Positions 8,262 through 17,946 of a stretch of DNA of 64,000 nt are shown in pieces (position 1 is the first letter of the stretch; every line of letters starts with the position of its first letter). The notes under the pieces are model-generated. The model made no database searches and was not told the origin of the DNA. It worked only from the letters and a program-made list of their open reading frames with translations. The DNA is from Bacteroidaceae bacterium (lineage in GTDB: Bacteria; Bacteroidota; Bacteroidia; Bacteroidales; Bacteroidaceae), in the NCBI GenBank assembly GCA_017557635.1, contig JAFYYH010000016.1, forward strand, positions 248,001 to 312,000, read 5' to 3'. A program made the position numbers and the translations under genes.

Positions 8262-10769
8262 ATGAGAAAGTATCTTGTTTTGTCATTGTTCCTGTTCACC
8301 GGTCTGTCTGCTTTTGCGCAGATGTCGGAAGATAAGATAATACAGTACGTTCAGGAACAGCAGGCCAAGGGAGTTTCACAGGAACAGATTGTATATAATC
8401 TGAACAAGAGAGGTGTTACAGTCCAACAGCTCCAGCGGATGCGCGAGAAATATGAAAAGCAGCAGGCCACTGGCGTATTGGGCAATACGATTCCGTCTCA
8501 GGGCTCCTCAACATCCCGTTCAAGAACGGGGCAGGGGGAGTCTTTTAATTTGGTTAATCCTGCCGACCAGTCATTAGGCGGCACACAGATGACCGATAGC
8601 AGAACCCTTGAGAAGGAGAGACTCCAGAGCATGTACAACGAGTCCATGTTCCTTTTTGTGGATTCCATATATCTTCTGAAACAGTCTCTGCTTCCCCAGA
8701 AGAAAGAGATTTACGGTCATGACATTTTCAAGAGCCAGAATCTGACTTTCGAACCGAGTTCCAGTCTGGCTACTCCGCAGAACTACCGTCTCGGCCCCGG
8801 TGATGAGGTCATCATCGATATATGGGGCGCAGCCCAGAGTTCCATCCGTGAGGTGATTTCACCCGACGGCAATATCATGGTTCAGGACCTGGGACCTGTT
8901 TACCTCAACGGAAAAACCATACAGGAGGCCGATGCTTATATAAAGAAGGTATTCAGCCAGATCTATTCAGGACTGGACGGTTCCGATTCAAATTCGAGCA
9001 TCAAACTGTCACTCGGCCAGAACCGCTCAGTACTGGTGAATGTGATGGGTGACGTTGAGAATCCCGGCACATATCAGGTTTCATCATTTGCCACCGTATT
9101 CAATGCAATATACATGGCAGGCGGTGTAAATGACCTGGGATCACTCAGGGAGATCAAACTCTATCATGAGAATGAGGAGGTGGCCAAGATCGACATGTAT
9201 GACTATATCCGCAACGGCAAGGTACAGGATGACATCCGTCTGAATGACAATGACGTTGTAATAGTATCACCTCATTCACTTCTGGTCAACATTGACGGAC
9301 GCGTACGCAGGCCGATGCTTTATGAGATGACTCCCGAGGAATCACTCTCAGACCTTATTGATTATGCCGGCGGTCTGGAGTCAAACGCATATAAGAAGGA
9401 TGTACGTGTAGTCCGCATGGGCGATTTCCAGCGTCAGATCTTTACTGTCACAAAGGAACAGCAGTCCAGTTTCAAACTCGTAGACGGTGATTCGGTCTAT
9501 GTTGATTCCATTCAGGTGTCATTTGCCAATATGGCCGAGGTACGCGGTGCCGTATACCGTCCGGGACAGTTCCAGATAGACGGTGACATAACTACTGTCA
9601 AAGGCCTGATTGAGGCTGCCGGCGGTCTTAAGGAGGATGCATTCCCATCAAGAGCACTGCTGAGCCGCACCAATCCCGACAAGACCCTTACGAACCTTGC
9701 CATCGACATAAAGGGACTGATGGAAGGTACCGCACAGGATGAGACATTGCGTAATCATGACGTACTGTTCATTCCCAGTCTGTTTGACGTAGGTGAGGTC
9801 AAGACATTCAGCGTATACGGTGAGGTGCTGTTCCCCGGCGATTACCGTTATGCCGACAATACAAGCATTGAGGACCTGATCCTGCAGGCCGGCGGTCTTA
9901 AGGAGGATGCCTCTCTGAGTAAGGTGGATGTGGTACGCCGCAACCGTGACAAGGAGGCAGTCGAGAAAGCCCAGTCACTTGCCGAGACATTCTCATTCAG
10001 TATCAACGAAGACCTTTCAATCCAGGACAACGATTTCCGTCTGGAGCCATACGATGAGGTATATATCCGCCGCAGTCCGGGTTATTCGGTTAACCGTCGA
10101 GTAATTGTGGAGGGTGAGGTTACATTCCCCGGATATTATTCTCTGGCTACCAATAACGAGCGTCTGAGTGACATCATGGAGAGAGTAGGCCAGTTCAGTT
10201 CTGAGGCGTATCCCGAGGGAGCGCGTCTGGAACGTAAGATGACCGACGACGAGAGAGCCCGTATGCATGACATCGCAGAGATTCTTGCGGGTAATGACTC
10301 CATTGCACTGGCCAAGGCTGTGGACAAGCTCATCAACATGACAACCTTTGAGGTCGGTATCAACCTTAAGGAGGCAGTTGAAAAGCCGGGTGGTCCTGCC
10401 GATATCGTTCTTCGTGACGGTGACCGAATCATAGTTCCGGTATTCACCAATACCGTTAAGATCAACGGTGAGGTGATGTTCTCGAACACTACACCTTATG
10501 TAAAGGGTAAGAACCTGAAATACTACATCGAGAAGGCCGGTGGATACTCACAGAGAGCAAAGAAGAGCAAGGCTTACGTGGTTTATATGAACGGTTCCGT
10601 AGCCAAGGCCAAGAAACGTTCATCCAAACTGGTACAGCCGGGTTGCGAGATAGTCGTTCCTGCCCGTCAGGTACGTGAGGGACTCACAGCAACCGAGATT
10701 CTCAGCTTAGGCTCGACATCAGCATCATTGGCAACAGTTGTATTGGCTCTCATGAGTCTCTTGAAATGA
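8262..10769 (+). CDS. Polysaccharide export outer-membrane protein with six SLBB repeats
   Basis: 835 residues with a signal peptide (about 1-20, ending AFAQ), a short helical N-terminal segment, a Poly_export domain (LGPGDEVIIDIWG near residue 176) and six SLBB-type repeats starting near residues 257, 343, 425, 516, 614 and 732, each with a GxVxxPGxY-like strand and a later AGG turn. A hydrophobic C-terminal stretch (about 812-833) could be a membrane segment. This is the large Wza-like form of Bacteroidales that carries capsule or EPS across the outer membrane. Repeats 3 and 4 share an identical stretch of over 20 nt (near 9618 and 9890), a sign of internal duplication. Its stop overlaps the next start (ATGA). 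Confidence 0.92.
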   Translation: MRKYLVLSLFLFTGLSAFAQMSEDKIIQYVQEQQAKGVSQEQIVYNLNKRGVTVQQLQRMREKYEKQQATGVLGNTIPSQGSSTSRSRTGQGESFNLVNPADQSLGGTQMTDSRTLEKERLQSMYNESMFLFVDSIYLLKQSLLPQKKEIYGHDIFKSQNLTFEPSSSLATPQNYRLGPGDEVIIDIWGAAQSSIREVISPDGNIMVQDLGPVYLNGKTIQEADAYIKKVFSQIYSGLDGSDSNSSIKLSLGQNRSVLVNVMGDVENPGTYQVSSFATVFNAIYMAGGVNDLGSLREIKLYHENEEVAKIDMYDYIRNGKVQDDIRLNDNDVVIVSPHSLLVNIDGRVRRPMLYEMTPEESLSDLIDYAGGLESNAYKKDVRVVRMGDFQRQIFTVTKEQQSSFKLVDGDSVYVDSIQVSFANMAEVRGAVYRPGQFQIDGDITTVKGLIEAAGGLKEDAFPSRALLSRTNPDKTLTNLAIDIKGLMEGTAQDETLRNHDVLFIPSLFDVGEVKTFSVYGEVLFPGDYRYADNTSIEDLILQAGGLKEDASLSKVDVVRRNRDKEAVEKAQSLAETFSFSINEDLSIQDNDFRLEPYDEVYIRRSPGYSVNRRVIVEGEVTFPGYYSLATNNERLSDIMERVGQFSSEAYPEGARLERKMTDDERARMHDIAEILAGNDSIALAKAVDKLINMTTFEVGINLKEAVEKPGGPADIVLRDGDRIIVPVFTNTVKINGEVMFSNTTPYVKGKNLKYYIEKAGGYSQRAKKSKAYVVYMNGSVAKAKKRSSKLVQPGCEIVVPARQVREGLTATEILSLGSTSASLATVVLALMSLLK

Positions 10770-11833
10770 CGGTTATGGAGGACAATCAGAACAAAAAGGA
10801 GAATCTGAAAGAAATCATAGATCTCTTCAAATTACTTTGGGATAAACGCAAGAGGTTAATACTCAATTGCTTTTACGGCGGTGTGCTTTCCATTATCGTG
10901 GCATTCAGCATTCCTAAGGAGTTCACGTCAACTGCCATAATCGCTCCCGAGATTTCACCGTCCCTGGGTATAGGCGGAGGTTTGGGCGCATTGGCTTCGA
11001 TGGCCGGTATCAATGTGGATACCGAGGAAGAGGCTATCTATCCTCAACTCTATCCTCAGGTTGTCTCTACAACTCCCTTCCTTTGTGACCTGGCTGTCAT
11101 TAAGGTTGAAGGAAAGTACAGGAAAGACTCCATTTCCACCAATCTCTATAACTATCTCAGCGAGTATCAGAAAGAGCCATGGTGGGGTAAGGTGCTGGCC
11201 GCTCCGTTCAAGCTGATCAAGCGCGATAAGGTTGAACTGCTGGATGATGACACCGTACTTGATCCCAAACGTCTTAACAGGCAGCAGCAGAAACGCCTGA
11301 AAGAGTTGAATGACAGGATCTCAATTGAATTTGACAAGACATCCAGCGCTATACTGGTGAATGTAACCATGCAGGATGCGGGAATTGCATCAATAGTGGC
11401 CGATGCCGTTACTGAAAACATCCAGAACTATGTGATTGAGTACAGGACAGCCAAGGCCCGCAAGGATATGGATAACACCCAGCGCATGTATGATGAGGCC
11501 AGGGATAACTATTATGCCGCCCAGCGTGCATATGCGGAATACTGCGATCAGCACATGGGAGTGACAAAACTCCAGTATCTCATGGAGCAGGACCGTCTGT
11601 CGGACGAGAAGGATATTGCATACAACCTTTACAATCAGTTGGCCCAGCAGTTGGACATGTGCAGGACCAAACTGCTTGAAAAGACTCCGGTAGTTGTACT
11701 CCTGCAGCCTTCAACCGTTCCTTACAAAGCAACAACCCCCAAGAAGATGATGATAGGAATACTGTTCGTGTTCCTGGCATTCTTTGGAACTGCAGCCTGG
11801 ATTATCGTAAAGGACCGTATTCTTGAAGCTTAA
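10766..11833 (+). CDS. Wzz-type polysaccharide chain-length determinant
   Basis: 355 residues with a transmembrane segment near residues 33-50, a periplasmic coiled-coil region rich in Arg, Gln and Lys (about 150-315), a Pro-rich turn (TPVVVLLQPSTVPYKATTPKK) and a second transmembrane segment at about 330-350. This is the classical polysaccharide co-polymerase layout without a C-terminal tyrosine-kinase domain. It sits in the inner membrane and would set chain length with the polymerase encoded next. It overlaps the export gene by 4 nt and the polymerase gene starts 2 nt after its stop. Confidence 0.9.
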   Translation: MTVMEDNQNKKENLKEIIDLFKLLWDKRKRLILNCFYGGVLSIIVAFSIPKEFTSTAIIAPEISPSLGIGGGLGALASMAGINVDTEEEAIYPQLYPQVVSTTPFLCDLAVIKVEGKYRKDSISTNLYNYLSEYQKEPWWGKVLAAPFKLIKRDKVELLDDDTVLDPKRLNRQQQKRLKELNDRISIEFDKTSSAILVNVTMQDAGIASIVADAVTENIQNYVIEYRTAKARKDMDNTQRMYDEARDNYYAAQRAYAEYCDQHMGVTKLQYLMEQDRLSDEKDIAYNLYNQLAQQLDMCRTKLLEKTPVVVLLQPSTVPYKATTPKKMMIGILFVFLAFFGTAAWIIVKDRILEA

Positions 11834-11835
11834 CT

Positions 11836-13053
11836 ATGGGATTGTTGATACTCCTTACACTTTTAATTGAGGTGGGAGTACTGCTCTACCTTGAAGTTAA
11901 GGCGTGGCATACGCTTTATACTCCTCTTACATTTCTGATGCTGCCGTATGTGGCAGTACTGCTGCTGACTGTGGCAGTGGCAGGCAGGTGGGGAATAGTG
12001 GAATTCTATTACCCGAGTGTGGTCTATTGGAATGTCGGCCTGCTGTTGTTTGCCATACCCAGTTATGTGATGGGTTTCGCGTTGCAGAAACACGGCAAGC
12101 CTGTCATCAAACCCATAGATGACGGCAACGGTATGTCTAAAGTGGCTACCATCCTTGCGGTTATAATGTGCCTGCTCTTCATATACAGGTTCAAGGTCGT
12201 ATTGGGAACATCGACAGCCCCGCTCGGTTCCGATGAGTTCGGAATGGACTATGACGGACACGGCCTGTGGGCACACTTGAGCAAGTTCAACCTGCCGCTG
12301 CTGGTTTTATGTGTCTATTATGCAGACCGTAAGAAATGGTGGCTCTGGGTGCTAATGATACTGCTCATAGCCATAACCTTCCTCCATCAGGTTAAAGGAT
12401 GGGTCATAATACCGTGCGTAGCCGGTTTGGCAATGAGGTTATATTCAGGCAAGACGCATCTGACGATGAAGTTTGTATTCTACATTGTAATAGGTGCCGT
12501 TGCCGTATTCCTAATTTCTTACATATTGTCTCTTGTGGTAGGCGGTAGCGCAGTTCTGGGCGGGGCGATCATTGAGTTCATCCTGCGCCATTTCCTCCAT
12601 TACGTTACCAGCGGAGTACTGGGATTCAGTATGGACCTGGCTGCCGGCATGCCTGATAAGGGCAGCATGGAGGTGCTGTTTGCCCAGTTCGTCAATATCA
12701 TTAATCTTATTACCGGAAATAATGAGATTATCTCACAGGTAAACGGCGTATTCGTGTATACCGGCTTGAACTATACGAATGTAAGAACCATGTTCGGTAC
12801 GATAGCCGTCTATACAGGTCCTGCCCAGTTCGCATTTGTCACTGTGCTTATCAGTACGGTCATCTATCTGCTCAAGGTGATGACGATTCGTTTCAGGAGT
12901 GTCTATGTCAATCTCATCTATTTCTATGAGTGCGCTCTGCTGTGTATGGGATGGTTTGAGTATTATTTCTTCCATCTGGATGCGATTGAGGTGCCTGTTA
13001 TGACAATCATAGTAATGGTTATTGTTTCATTGTTAGACAGTAAGACAGCATGA
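11836..13053 (+). CDS. Putative O-antigen/EPS polymerase (Wzy-like)
   Basis: 405 residues, almost entirely hydrophobic with about ten to twelve predicted membrane helices separated by short charged loops, and a larger loop near residues 255-310. Such proteins have little sequence conservation, so the call rests on topology and position: it lies between the chain-length determinant and the flippase and is translationally coupled to the flippase by a 4-nt overlap. It would join repeat units on the periplasmic face of the inner membrane. No other candidate polymerase exists in the locus. Confidence 0.75.
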   Translation: MGLLILLTLLIEVGVLLYLEVKAWHTLYTPLTFLMLPYVAVLLLTVAVAGRWGIVEFYYPSVVYWNVGLLLFAIPSYVMGFALQKHGKPVIKPIDDGNGMSKVATILAVIMCLLFIYRFKVVLGTSTAPLGSDEFGMDYDGHGLWAHLSKFNLPLLVLCVYYADRKKWWLWVLMILLIAITFLHQVKGWVIIPCVAGLAMRLYSGKTHLTMKFVFYIVIGAVAVFLISYILSLVVGGSAVLGGAIIEFILRHFLHYVTSGVLGFSMDLAAGMPDKGSMEVLFAQFVNIINLITGNNEIISQVNGVFVYTGLNYTNVRTMFGTIAVYTGPAQFAFVTVLISTVIYLLKVMTIRFRSVYVNLIYFYECALLCMGWFEYYFFHLDAIEVPVMTIIVMVIVSLLDSKTA

Positions 13054-14348
13054 GTTTAAGAGAAACCGTCAACAGGATTGTTGCAAGACTGCAGGGAGGC
13101 GATTCCGGTGCCATCAAAAGGGTGACCGGCAATTTCCTGTATCTGTCAGTACTGAACGCCCTGAATATCCTGTTGCCCCTTATTACGCTGCCTTACATAC
13201 TGAATGTGGTTGGCAAGGCCAACTATGGTATCTATACCTACGTTTATACTATACTTCAGTACATAATCATCATTGCCACATACGGTTTCAATTTCTCGGC
13301 CACCAAGCAGATTTCACAGTGCAGGGATGATGTCAAGAGAGTAAACGAGATCTATAATGCGGTAATTATAAGCAAGTTCATGATTGCCCTGGTACTATCG
13401 GCACTGGTAATGGTATTGTCCCGTTTCATTCTTAAGGATGACGTTGCTCCGTTGATGTTCATGTTGGGCCTGGGAATGGTTATCGGCGATGTACTGACTC
13501 CGGTCTGGCTCTTCCAGGGCATGGAAAGGATGAAGTATATGACGATTGTCAATGCCTCATCAAAGATCCTGTTTACCGTACTGGTGTTTGTGGTGATACG
13601 CAGCACTGAGGATTTCTTCCTTCTGATTCTCCTGAATTCCGCAGGTTACATATTGGCCGGTGTGCTGAGCCTTATACTCTCCGCCAGGCAGTTCGGAATG
13701 AAACTGGGATTGGCCTCCGTACGTGACATAGCATATCAGTTAAAGGAGGGCAGCGCTGTGTTCGGCTCGACATTCGGCATTTTCCTTTACAGGAATGCGA
13801 ACGTCCTGATACTCAAGCAACTGGCTCCCAACGAAGTAGTGGGCGTCTATTCGGCTGCCGAAAAGGTTATAAAAGGCTTCCAGTCAATCGTGGCACCGGC
13901 CGCACAGGCTTTGTTCCCGCATCTGAGCCAGCGTTTCAAGGACAAGCGGGACGTTGAGAATATCAGCCTGCTCAAAAAGATATCACTGCCGTTCTCGGCG
14001 GTTCTGGCACTGCTGTCCGGCGCGGTTTACATATTCGCTCCGTGGATATCGGACCTGTTGTGCGGCGTCGGCATGCGTGACTGCATACCTCTGATAAGGA
14101 TCATGACGCTTGTCATTTTCTTTGGTGAGGTCAACTACCTGATTGGTATTCTGGGCCTGATAAACATGAACCGTCAGAAACAGTTTTTCAACTCGGTGAT
14201 CATTACAGGAGTGTTCAGTGTCATATTTATTCTCATATTTGCAGGAAAATACGGCGCTACTGCGGCAGCCTGTTCAATGTCACTGTCAGAGATGCTTCTG
14301 ACAATGCTTTGCCTGGGTTGTCTTTTCAAAATAAGAGGTAGGAAATGA
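13050..14348 (+). CDS. Polysaccharide repeat-unit flippase (Wzx/MATE-like)
   Basis: 432 residues with about twelve to fourteen hydrophobic segments. The N-terminal block (NFLYLSVLNALNILLPLITL, then PYILNVVGKANYGIY) is typical of the PST/Wzx oligosaccharide flippases of the MOP superfamily, and a second similar unit begins near residue 225 (GSAVFGSTFGIFLYRNANVL). It would turn lipid-linked repeat units across the inner membrane. It overlaps the polymerase gene and the following glycosyltransferase by 4 nt on each side. Confidence 0.9.
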   Translation: MSLRETVNRIVARLQGGDSGAIKRVTGNFLYLSVLNALNILLPLITLPYILNVVGKANYGIYTYVYTILQYIIIIATYGFNFSATKQISQCRDDVKRVNEIYNAVIISKFMIALVLSALVMVLSRFILKDDVAPLMFMLGLGMVIGDVLTPVWLFQGMERMKYMTIVNASSKILFTVLVFVVIRSTEDFFLLILLNSAGYILAGVLSLILSARQFGMKLGLASVRDIAYQLKEGSAVFGSTFGIFLYRNANVLILKQLAPNEVVGVYSAAEKVIKGFQSIVAPAAQALFPHLSQRFKDKRDVENISLLKKISLPFSAVLALLSGAVYIFAPWISDLLCGVGMRDCIPLIRIMTLVIFFGEVNYLIGILGLINMNRQKQFFNSVIITGVFSVIFILIFAGKYGATAAACSMSLSEMLLTMLCLGCLFKIRGRK

Positions 14349-15295
14349 AGACGGCGGTCATATTGCTGAACTGGAACGGGGCCGATGATACCGTAATGTG
14401 CCTGGATTCTCTTGCTAAAGCAAGGGGAGACTTCTTTACGGTCATTGTCGACAATGGTTCTGCCGATGATTCCGTAAGCAGGCTGCGTCAGTACAAGGAA
14501 ACCTCATCACTTGACATAAGGCTGCTCGAGCTGGACCGTAACTACGGTTTTGCGGGAGGCAACAACAGGGGTGTCAGGTTTGCATCGGCCGATAATCCGG
14601 ATGCCTATCTGCTCCTTAACAACGACACGGAAGTGACACCTGACTTCCTGGAGAGACTTGAAGGGTTTGTCAGTACCCATAAGGAGTACAGCATCCTTAC
14701 TCCCAGGATCAACTACTATTATGACAAGAACATTATCTGGAACTGCGGCGGTAAACTGAGGTTCGGGTTCCGGAGATATAAATATGCCGGTTGCCGCGAG
14801 GATAAGGTGAAAGGAAAGGATTTCCTGCCCATATCTTTCGTTACCGGTTGCGCTTTGTTCTGCCTTCCTTCAGTGCTGGAGCCCGACGGATCGCTTCTGA
14901 CCGAGAGGTTCTTCTTTGGCGAGGAGGATTTTGATTTCTCCATGAGAATGGGAAAACGCGGCCTCAAGATGGCCTGCGTTATGGATTCGGTCATCTATCA
15001 TAAAGTGGGTTCGGCAGGTAACATGATGCAGAAATCCGGTAAGGTATATCTGCATCTGCTTAACCGTTATGTGGATATAAGACTCAACAGAGGCCCTCTT
15101 TTCGGCTTTTTCTGGCGTGCGGTATCATTCCCCTTTACGATGCGTTCATTGAAAAAGGCGTTCGGATCAACCGGTCAGGCATGGACCAAATACCGCCGGT
15201 TGCTGTCCGATATGCGTTCAAAGGATTCCGTTGACCGCAGTGTGTTTGAAAGTCTGGTTATAAAAGGAGATTATTTCAATGGACAGGAAGGTTGA
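14345..15295 (+). CDS. Family 2 glycosyltransferase
   Basis: 316 residues with a GT-A fold: KTAVILLNWNGADDTVMCL at the N-terminus, VDNGSADDS, the nucleotide-binding block NYGFAGGNNRG and the metal-binding NNDTEV, then FFGEEDFDFSMRMGKRG in the acceptor half. This is the rhamnosyltransferase-like GT2 pattern common in surface-polysaccharide loci. It should add one sugar to the lipid-linked repeat unit in the cytoplasm; donor and linkage are unknown. It overlaps the flippase gene by 4 nt and the next glycosyltransferase by 17 nt. Confidence 0.9.
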   Translation: MKTAVILLNWNGADDTVMCLDSLAKARGDFFTVIVDNGSADDSVSRLRQYKETSSLDIRLLELDRNYGFAGGNNRGVRFASADNPDAYLLLNNDTEVTPDFLERLEGFVSTHKEYSILTPRINYYYDKNIIWNCGGKLRFGFRRYKYAGCREDKVKGKDFLPISFVTGCALFCLPSVLEPDGSLLTERFFFGEEDFDFSMRMGKRGLKMACVMDSVIYHKVGSAGNMMQKSGKVYLHLLNRYVDIRLNRGPLFGFFWRAVSFPFTMRSLKKAFGSTGQAWTKYRRLLSDMRSKDSVDRSVFESLVIKGDYFNGQEG

Positions 15296-16319
15296 AATAT
15301 GGGGCGTCTATCCGCCTCCCATAGGTGGTATCTCGGCTTATTGCAAGAAACTGACTGCAGCACTTCATGCAATGGACCAAACGGTTACCATGAAGAACTT
15401 TGCCCGTTCCCGATCCGGATGTGATTACGTGAAGGATGTGAGATTCCAGTTCTGTGAATTTCTGAAACTTCCGTTCGTGTCACGCAGGATAATACATGTC
15501 CAGCTTTGTAACGTATGGTTCCTTACCGCACTGTATCTGACCGGATGGCGTCATGATATCGTCATTACACTCCACAACAGGAAACTGCTGCTGCTCAAGG
15601 GTTGGAAGGAGAGGATGGTGCGCCGTTTCCTGTCGCGTACCCGTGCCGTCATTTTCAATGATCCGCAATTTGTTGACCTTCTGGCCGGCAAGTACGGCAT
15701 CGACAAGTCCGTAATGACCGTACTGCCTACATATATTCCGCCTACTGAGAGTGAAAGACGCGGTCTTCCGGAGGAGATAGTCTCATTCTGCAGCAAGCAC
15801 AGATATACCATATCCACCAATGCACACAGTCTCATAGTGAACACATGGGGCGATGTCTACGGCTTTGACCAGATTATCGGAATGATGGATATCCTGGTCA
15901 ACCGCAAAGGAATGGATGTGGGTTTGGTATTCCTGTTTTCTATACTTGGTGACAAGGAGTACTTTGACAAGTGCGTCGAGCGTATAAAGTCACTCGGACT
16001 TGAGGAGAGATTCCTTCTGATTGTCGGGTCCGATGCCAACGGCTTTGAGGTCTGGGAAAAGAGTGACCTTTTTGTACGCGCCACCAATTCGGACATGGAG
16101 GGAATATCAATCAAGGAAGCGTTGCAGTTCGGAACCCCTGTTATAGCCAGCGACGTCTGCACAAGACCGGCTGAGGCGATCCTCTACCATAAGGGCGATG
16201 TTGAAGAACTGGCCCGTAAGTGTGCCGATGCACTTGAATCCGGAAAAAAGGTGGAATACCATCCGCAGACTACCGTACCCGGTAAGGTGATGGAAATCTA
16301 CAATCTTATAAGGCGGTAA
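15279..16319 (+). CDS. Family 4 glycosyltransferase
   Basis: 346 residues with a GT-B fold. The N-terminal glycine-rich loop (YPPPIGGISAYCKKL) and the C-terminal donor-site block (DLFVRATNSDMEGISIKEALQFGTPVIASD) are characteristic of GT4 enzymes; the Glu of the E-x7-E motif is seen in EGISIKEAL. It should extend the repeat unit at the inner face of the membrane. It starts inside the preceding GT2 gene and ends 14 nt inside the 3' end of the convergent heparinase-like gene. Confidence 0.88.
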   Translation: MDRKVEIWGVYPPPIGGISAYCKKLTAALHAMDQTVTMKNFARSRSGCDYVKDVRFQFCEFLKLPFVSRRIIHVQLCNVWFLTALYLTGWRHDIVITLHNRKLLLLKGWKERMVRRFLSRTRAVIFNDPQFVDLLAGKYGIDKSVMTVLPTYIPPTESERRGLPEEIVSFCSKHRYTISTNAHSLIVNTWGDVYGFDQIIGMMDILVNRKGMDVGLVFLFSILGDKEYFDKCVERIKSLGLEERFLLIVGSDANGFEVWEKSDLFVRATNSDMEGISIKEALQFGTPVIASDVCTRPAEAILYHKGDVEELARKCADALESGKKVEYHPQTTVPGKVMEIYNLIRR

Positions 16320-17841
16320 TTACCGTCGTCAGACTCTCACTGAATCTTATTGAAACTGCTTTGCAGGATCTGAAACGGTTGTATTCGACCGATGTCTCCA
16401 CATCCATGATTTCCACATGGGATGCGCCGTCAAGGGTGATTACAGCCTTATCGGTCTCAATCCTGTTGTTCTGAGCCGACAGGATTTTAACATCGGGAGC
16501 GAAATGGATCAGGCTTACGGTCTCCAGGTGGGATTTGCAGTGATCTGTGACGGTCAGCGAGTCTGTACCTGACAGGAATGAGCGAGTGTGCAGGTGCCTG
16601 CGGCCGAATCCGTCATGACTGGCTGTGATAATGCCGGCCTGATCTTCAATGATTCTGACATTTGCTCTGCCGGCAACCCTGAAACCTCCCCAGACCGCTG
16701 ATGAGTCGCGGCCTCCGACAGTCACGGTGTTGTGCGCTGTAGTGCTTCGCTCATACTGGCGGCGGTCATTCTTGTTGTAAGTGGATATGCCGGTGTCGAT
16801 TATGAAAGGAGCACCGTCCAGACGCATCTCATAACTGAATGTGTCGGCATGGGTATGACCTGGCTGATATGAAGCGGTGACATTGCCTATGTCAACAATA
16901 ACCTCCAGCCTTTGGGATTCCATCTTACGGTAACCGCATTGTGAAAGTACGGTGCTGTCACTTACAATGTCAAGTCTTCCGGCATAGTCAATAATCTCGG
17001 AGGCAGCAGGCGCAATACCGTATGCGGAATCATTCAGAAGAGGTATGCTTCCGTCTTTCCATACTATACTCTTGAGGTGTCCTGTCATGGCGGCAGCTTT
17101 ATCCCTCATGTAGCTGTCAAACTGCTCGGGCAGGGAACCATGGGTATAGTTGATGCAGTCAAGCAGTCTGTCCAGCAGAATGCAGTGATACATGGGAGAC
17201 TGCTCAAAATGAGCGCCGTCCGGCAGTATCTGCCTGTCAAGTTCCCTTTTGAGGAGACGGACAGCCTTACGGATCAATCTGTCGCTTTTGAAATATACGG
17301 AACCGATTAAAAGTGCATAGGCATCCTCAAGTATGTGATTGCCGGCCAGATGCCTTTCGACAGACCTGGAGAGCAGATACAACTGCGAATACAACGAATC
17401 CAGTCGTGCTTTTGTGGCGCACTCACGGTGCTCACTGAAGAACTTGATCCAGTTGATTATCCTCAATGCGGTAGGATAGGGCTGCAGTCCGATGCTTCCG
17501 TGTCCCGTCTCCCCGACGAAACGGTCAATCCATGCGGTGCATTCATCAGTGCCGATGCCCGGCTGGTTCAGCCAGTCCATGTAATTGAGATTGTAGGCCC
17601 AAAGGGGACCGTTTGAAGAGTCTTCCCAGCCATTGAAACCGGCATTCAGGTTGAGGAACGTGAATGTGCCTTCACGGAGTGAAACGGGCTTTGCCAAAGG
17701 TGCTGTCAAAAGGCCTGTTCCAAAATGGTCAGGAGCCTCCTTTTTTATGTACCTGGGATGATGTATCTTTCTTATAATCTGAAAGATAATCTGCTCGGGC
17801 CTGAGGTGGCACACAGTGGATGTATATAGACTCAACCGCAT
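16306..17841 (-). CDS. Heparinase II/III-like polysaccharide lyase in the EPS locus
   Basis: 511 residues. The N-terminal half is an alpha-helical toroid region; the C-terminal half is a heparinase II/III-type beta-sandwich with the signature HTHADTFSYEMRLDGAPFI, then DTGISTYN, YERSTTAHNTV and GGFRVAG. No signal peptide is visible, as in other heparinase-like proteins of EPS loci. It may trim or modify the polymer made by this locus, but substrate and activity are not established. The ATG at 17841 is chosen over an upstream GTG at 17859 because an AAAGAG stretch precedes it. It is the only minus-strand gene within the locus besides the terminal epimerase, and its end overlaps the GT4 gene. 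Confidence 0.85.
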   Translation of the reverse strand: MRLSLYTSTVCHLRPEQIIFQIIRKIHHPRYIKKEAPDHFGTGLLTAPLAKPVSLREGTFTFLNLNAGFNGWEDSSNGPLWAYNLNYMDWLNQPGIGTDECTAWIDRFVGETGHGSIGLQPYPTALRIINWIKFFSEHRECATKARLDSLYSQLYLLSRSVERHLAGNHILEDAYALLIGSVYFKSDRLIRKAVRLLKRELDRQILPDGAHFEQSPMYHCILLDRLLDCINYTHGSLPEQFDSYMRDKAAAMTGHLKSIVWKDGSIPLLNDSAYGIAPAASEIIDYAGRLDIVSDSTVLSQCGYRKMESQRLEVIVDIGNVTASYQPGHTHADTFSYEMRLDGAPFIIDTGISTYNKNDRRQYERSTTAHNTVTVGGRDSSAVWGGFRVAGRANVRIIEDQAGIITASHDGFGRRHLHTRSFLSGTDSLTVTDHCKSHLETVSLIHFAPDVKILSAQNNRIETDKAVITLDGASHVEIMDVETSVEYNRFRSCKAVSIRFSESLTTVITAL

Positions 17842-17899
17842 CGTAAATGCTCTTTCCACAAAAGTAGTAATTTAAAGCAGAAATATGACGTATTTATTG

Positions 17900-17907
17900 T
17901 ATCTTTG
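17900..17907 (+). promoter_or_regulatory. -7 element of the wecC promoter
   Basis: TATCTTTG matches TAnnTTTG; transcription would start about 35 nt before the wecC ATG at 17947. The -33 box is weak. It lies in the divergent gap between the heparinase-like gene and wecC, so wecC, wecB and the last glycosyltransferase may form their own transcript. Confidence 0.55.
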
Positions 17908-17946
17908 TCAAACCACTTGTTTGGCGTTTGCCATAGCATCCTTTGT

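Noticed and set aside
17842-17859. GTG start extending the heparinase-like protein
   Set aside because: An ATG at 17841 has a better upstream purine stretch and the six added residues carry no family signal.
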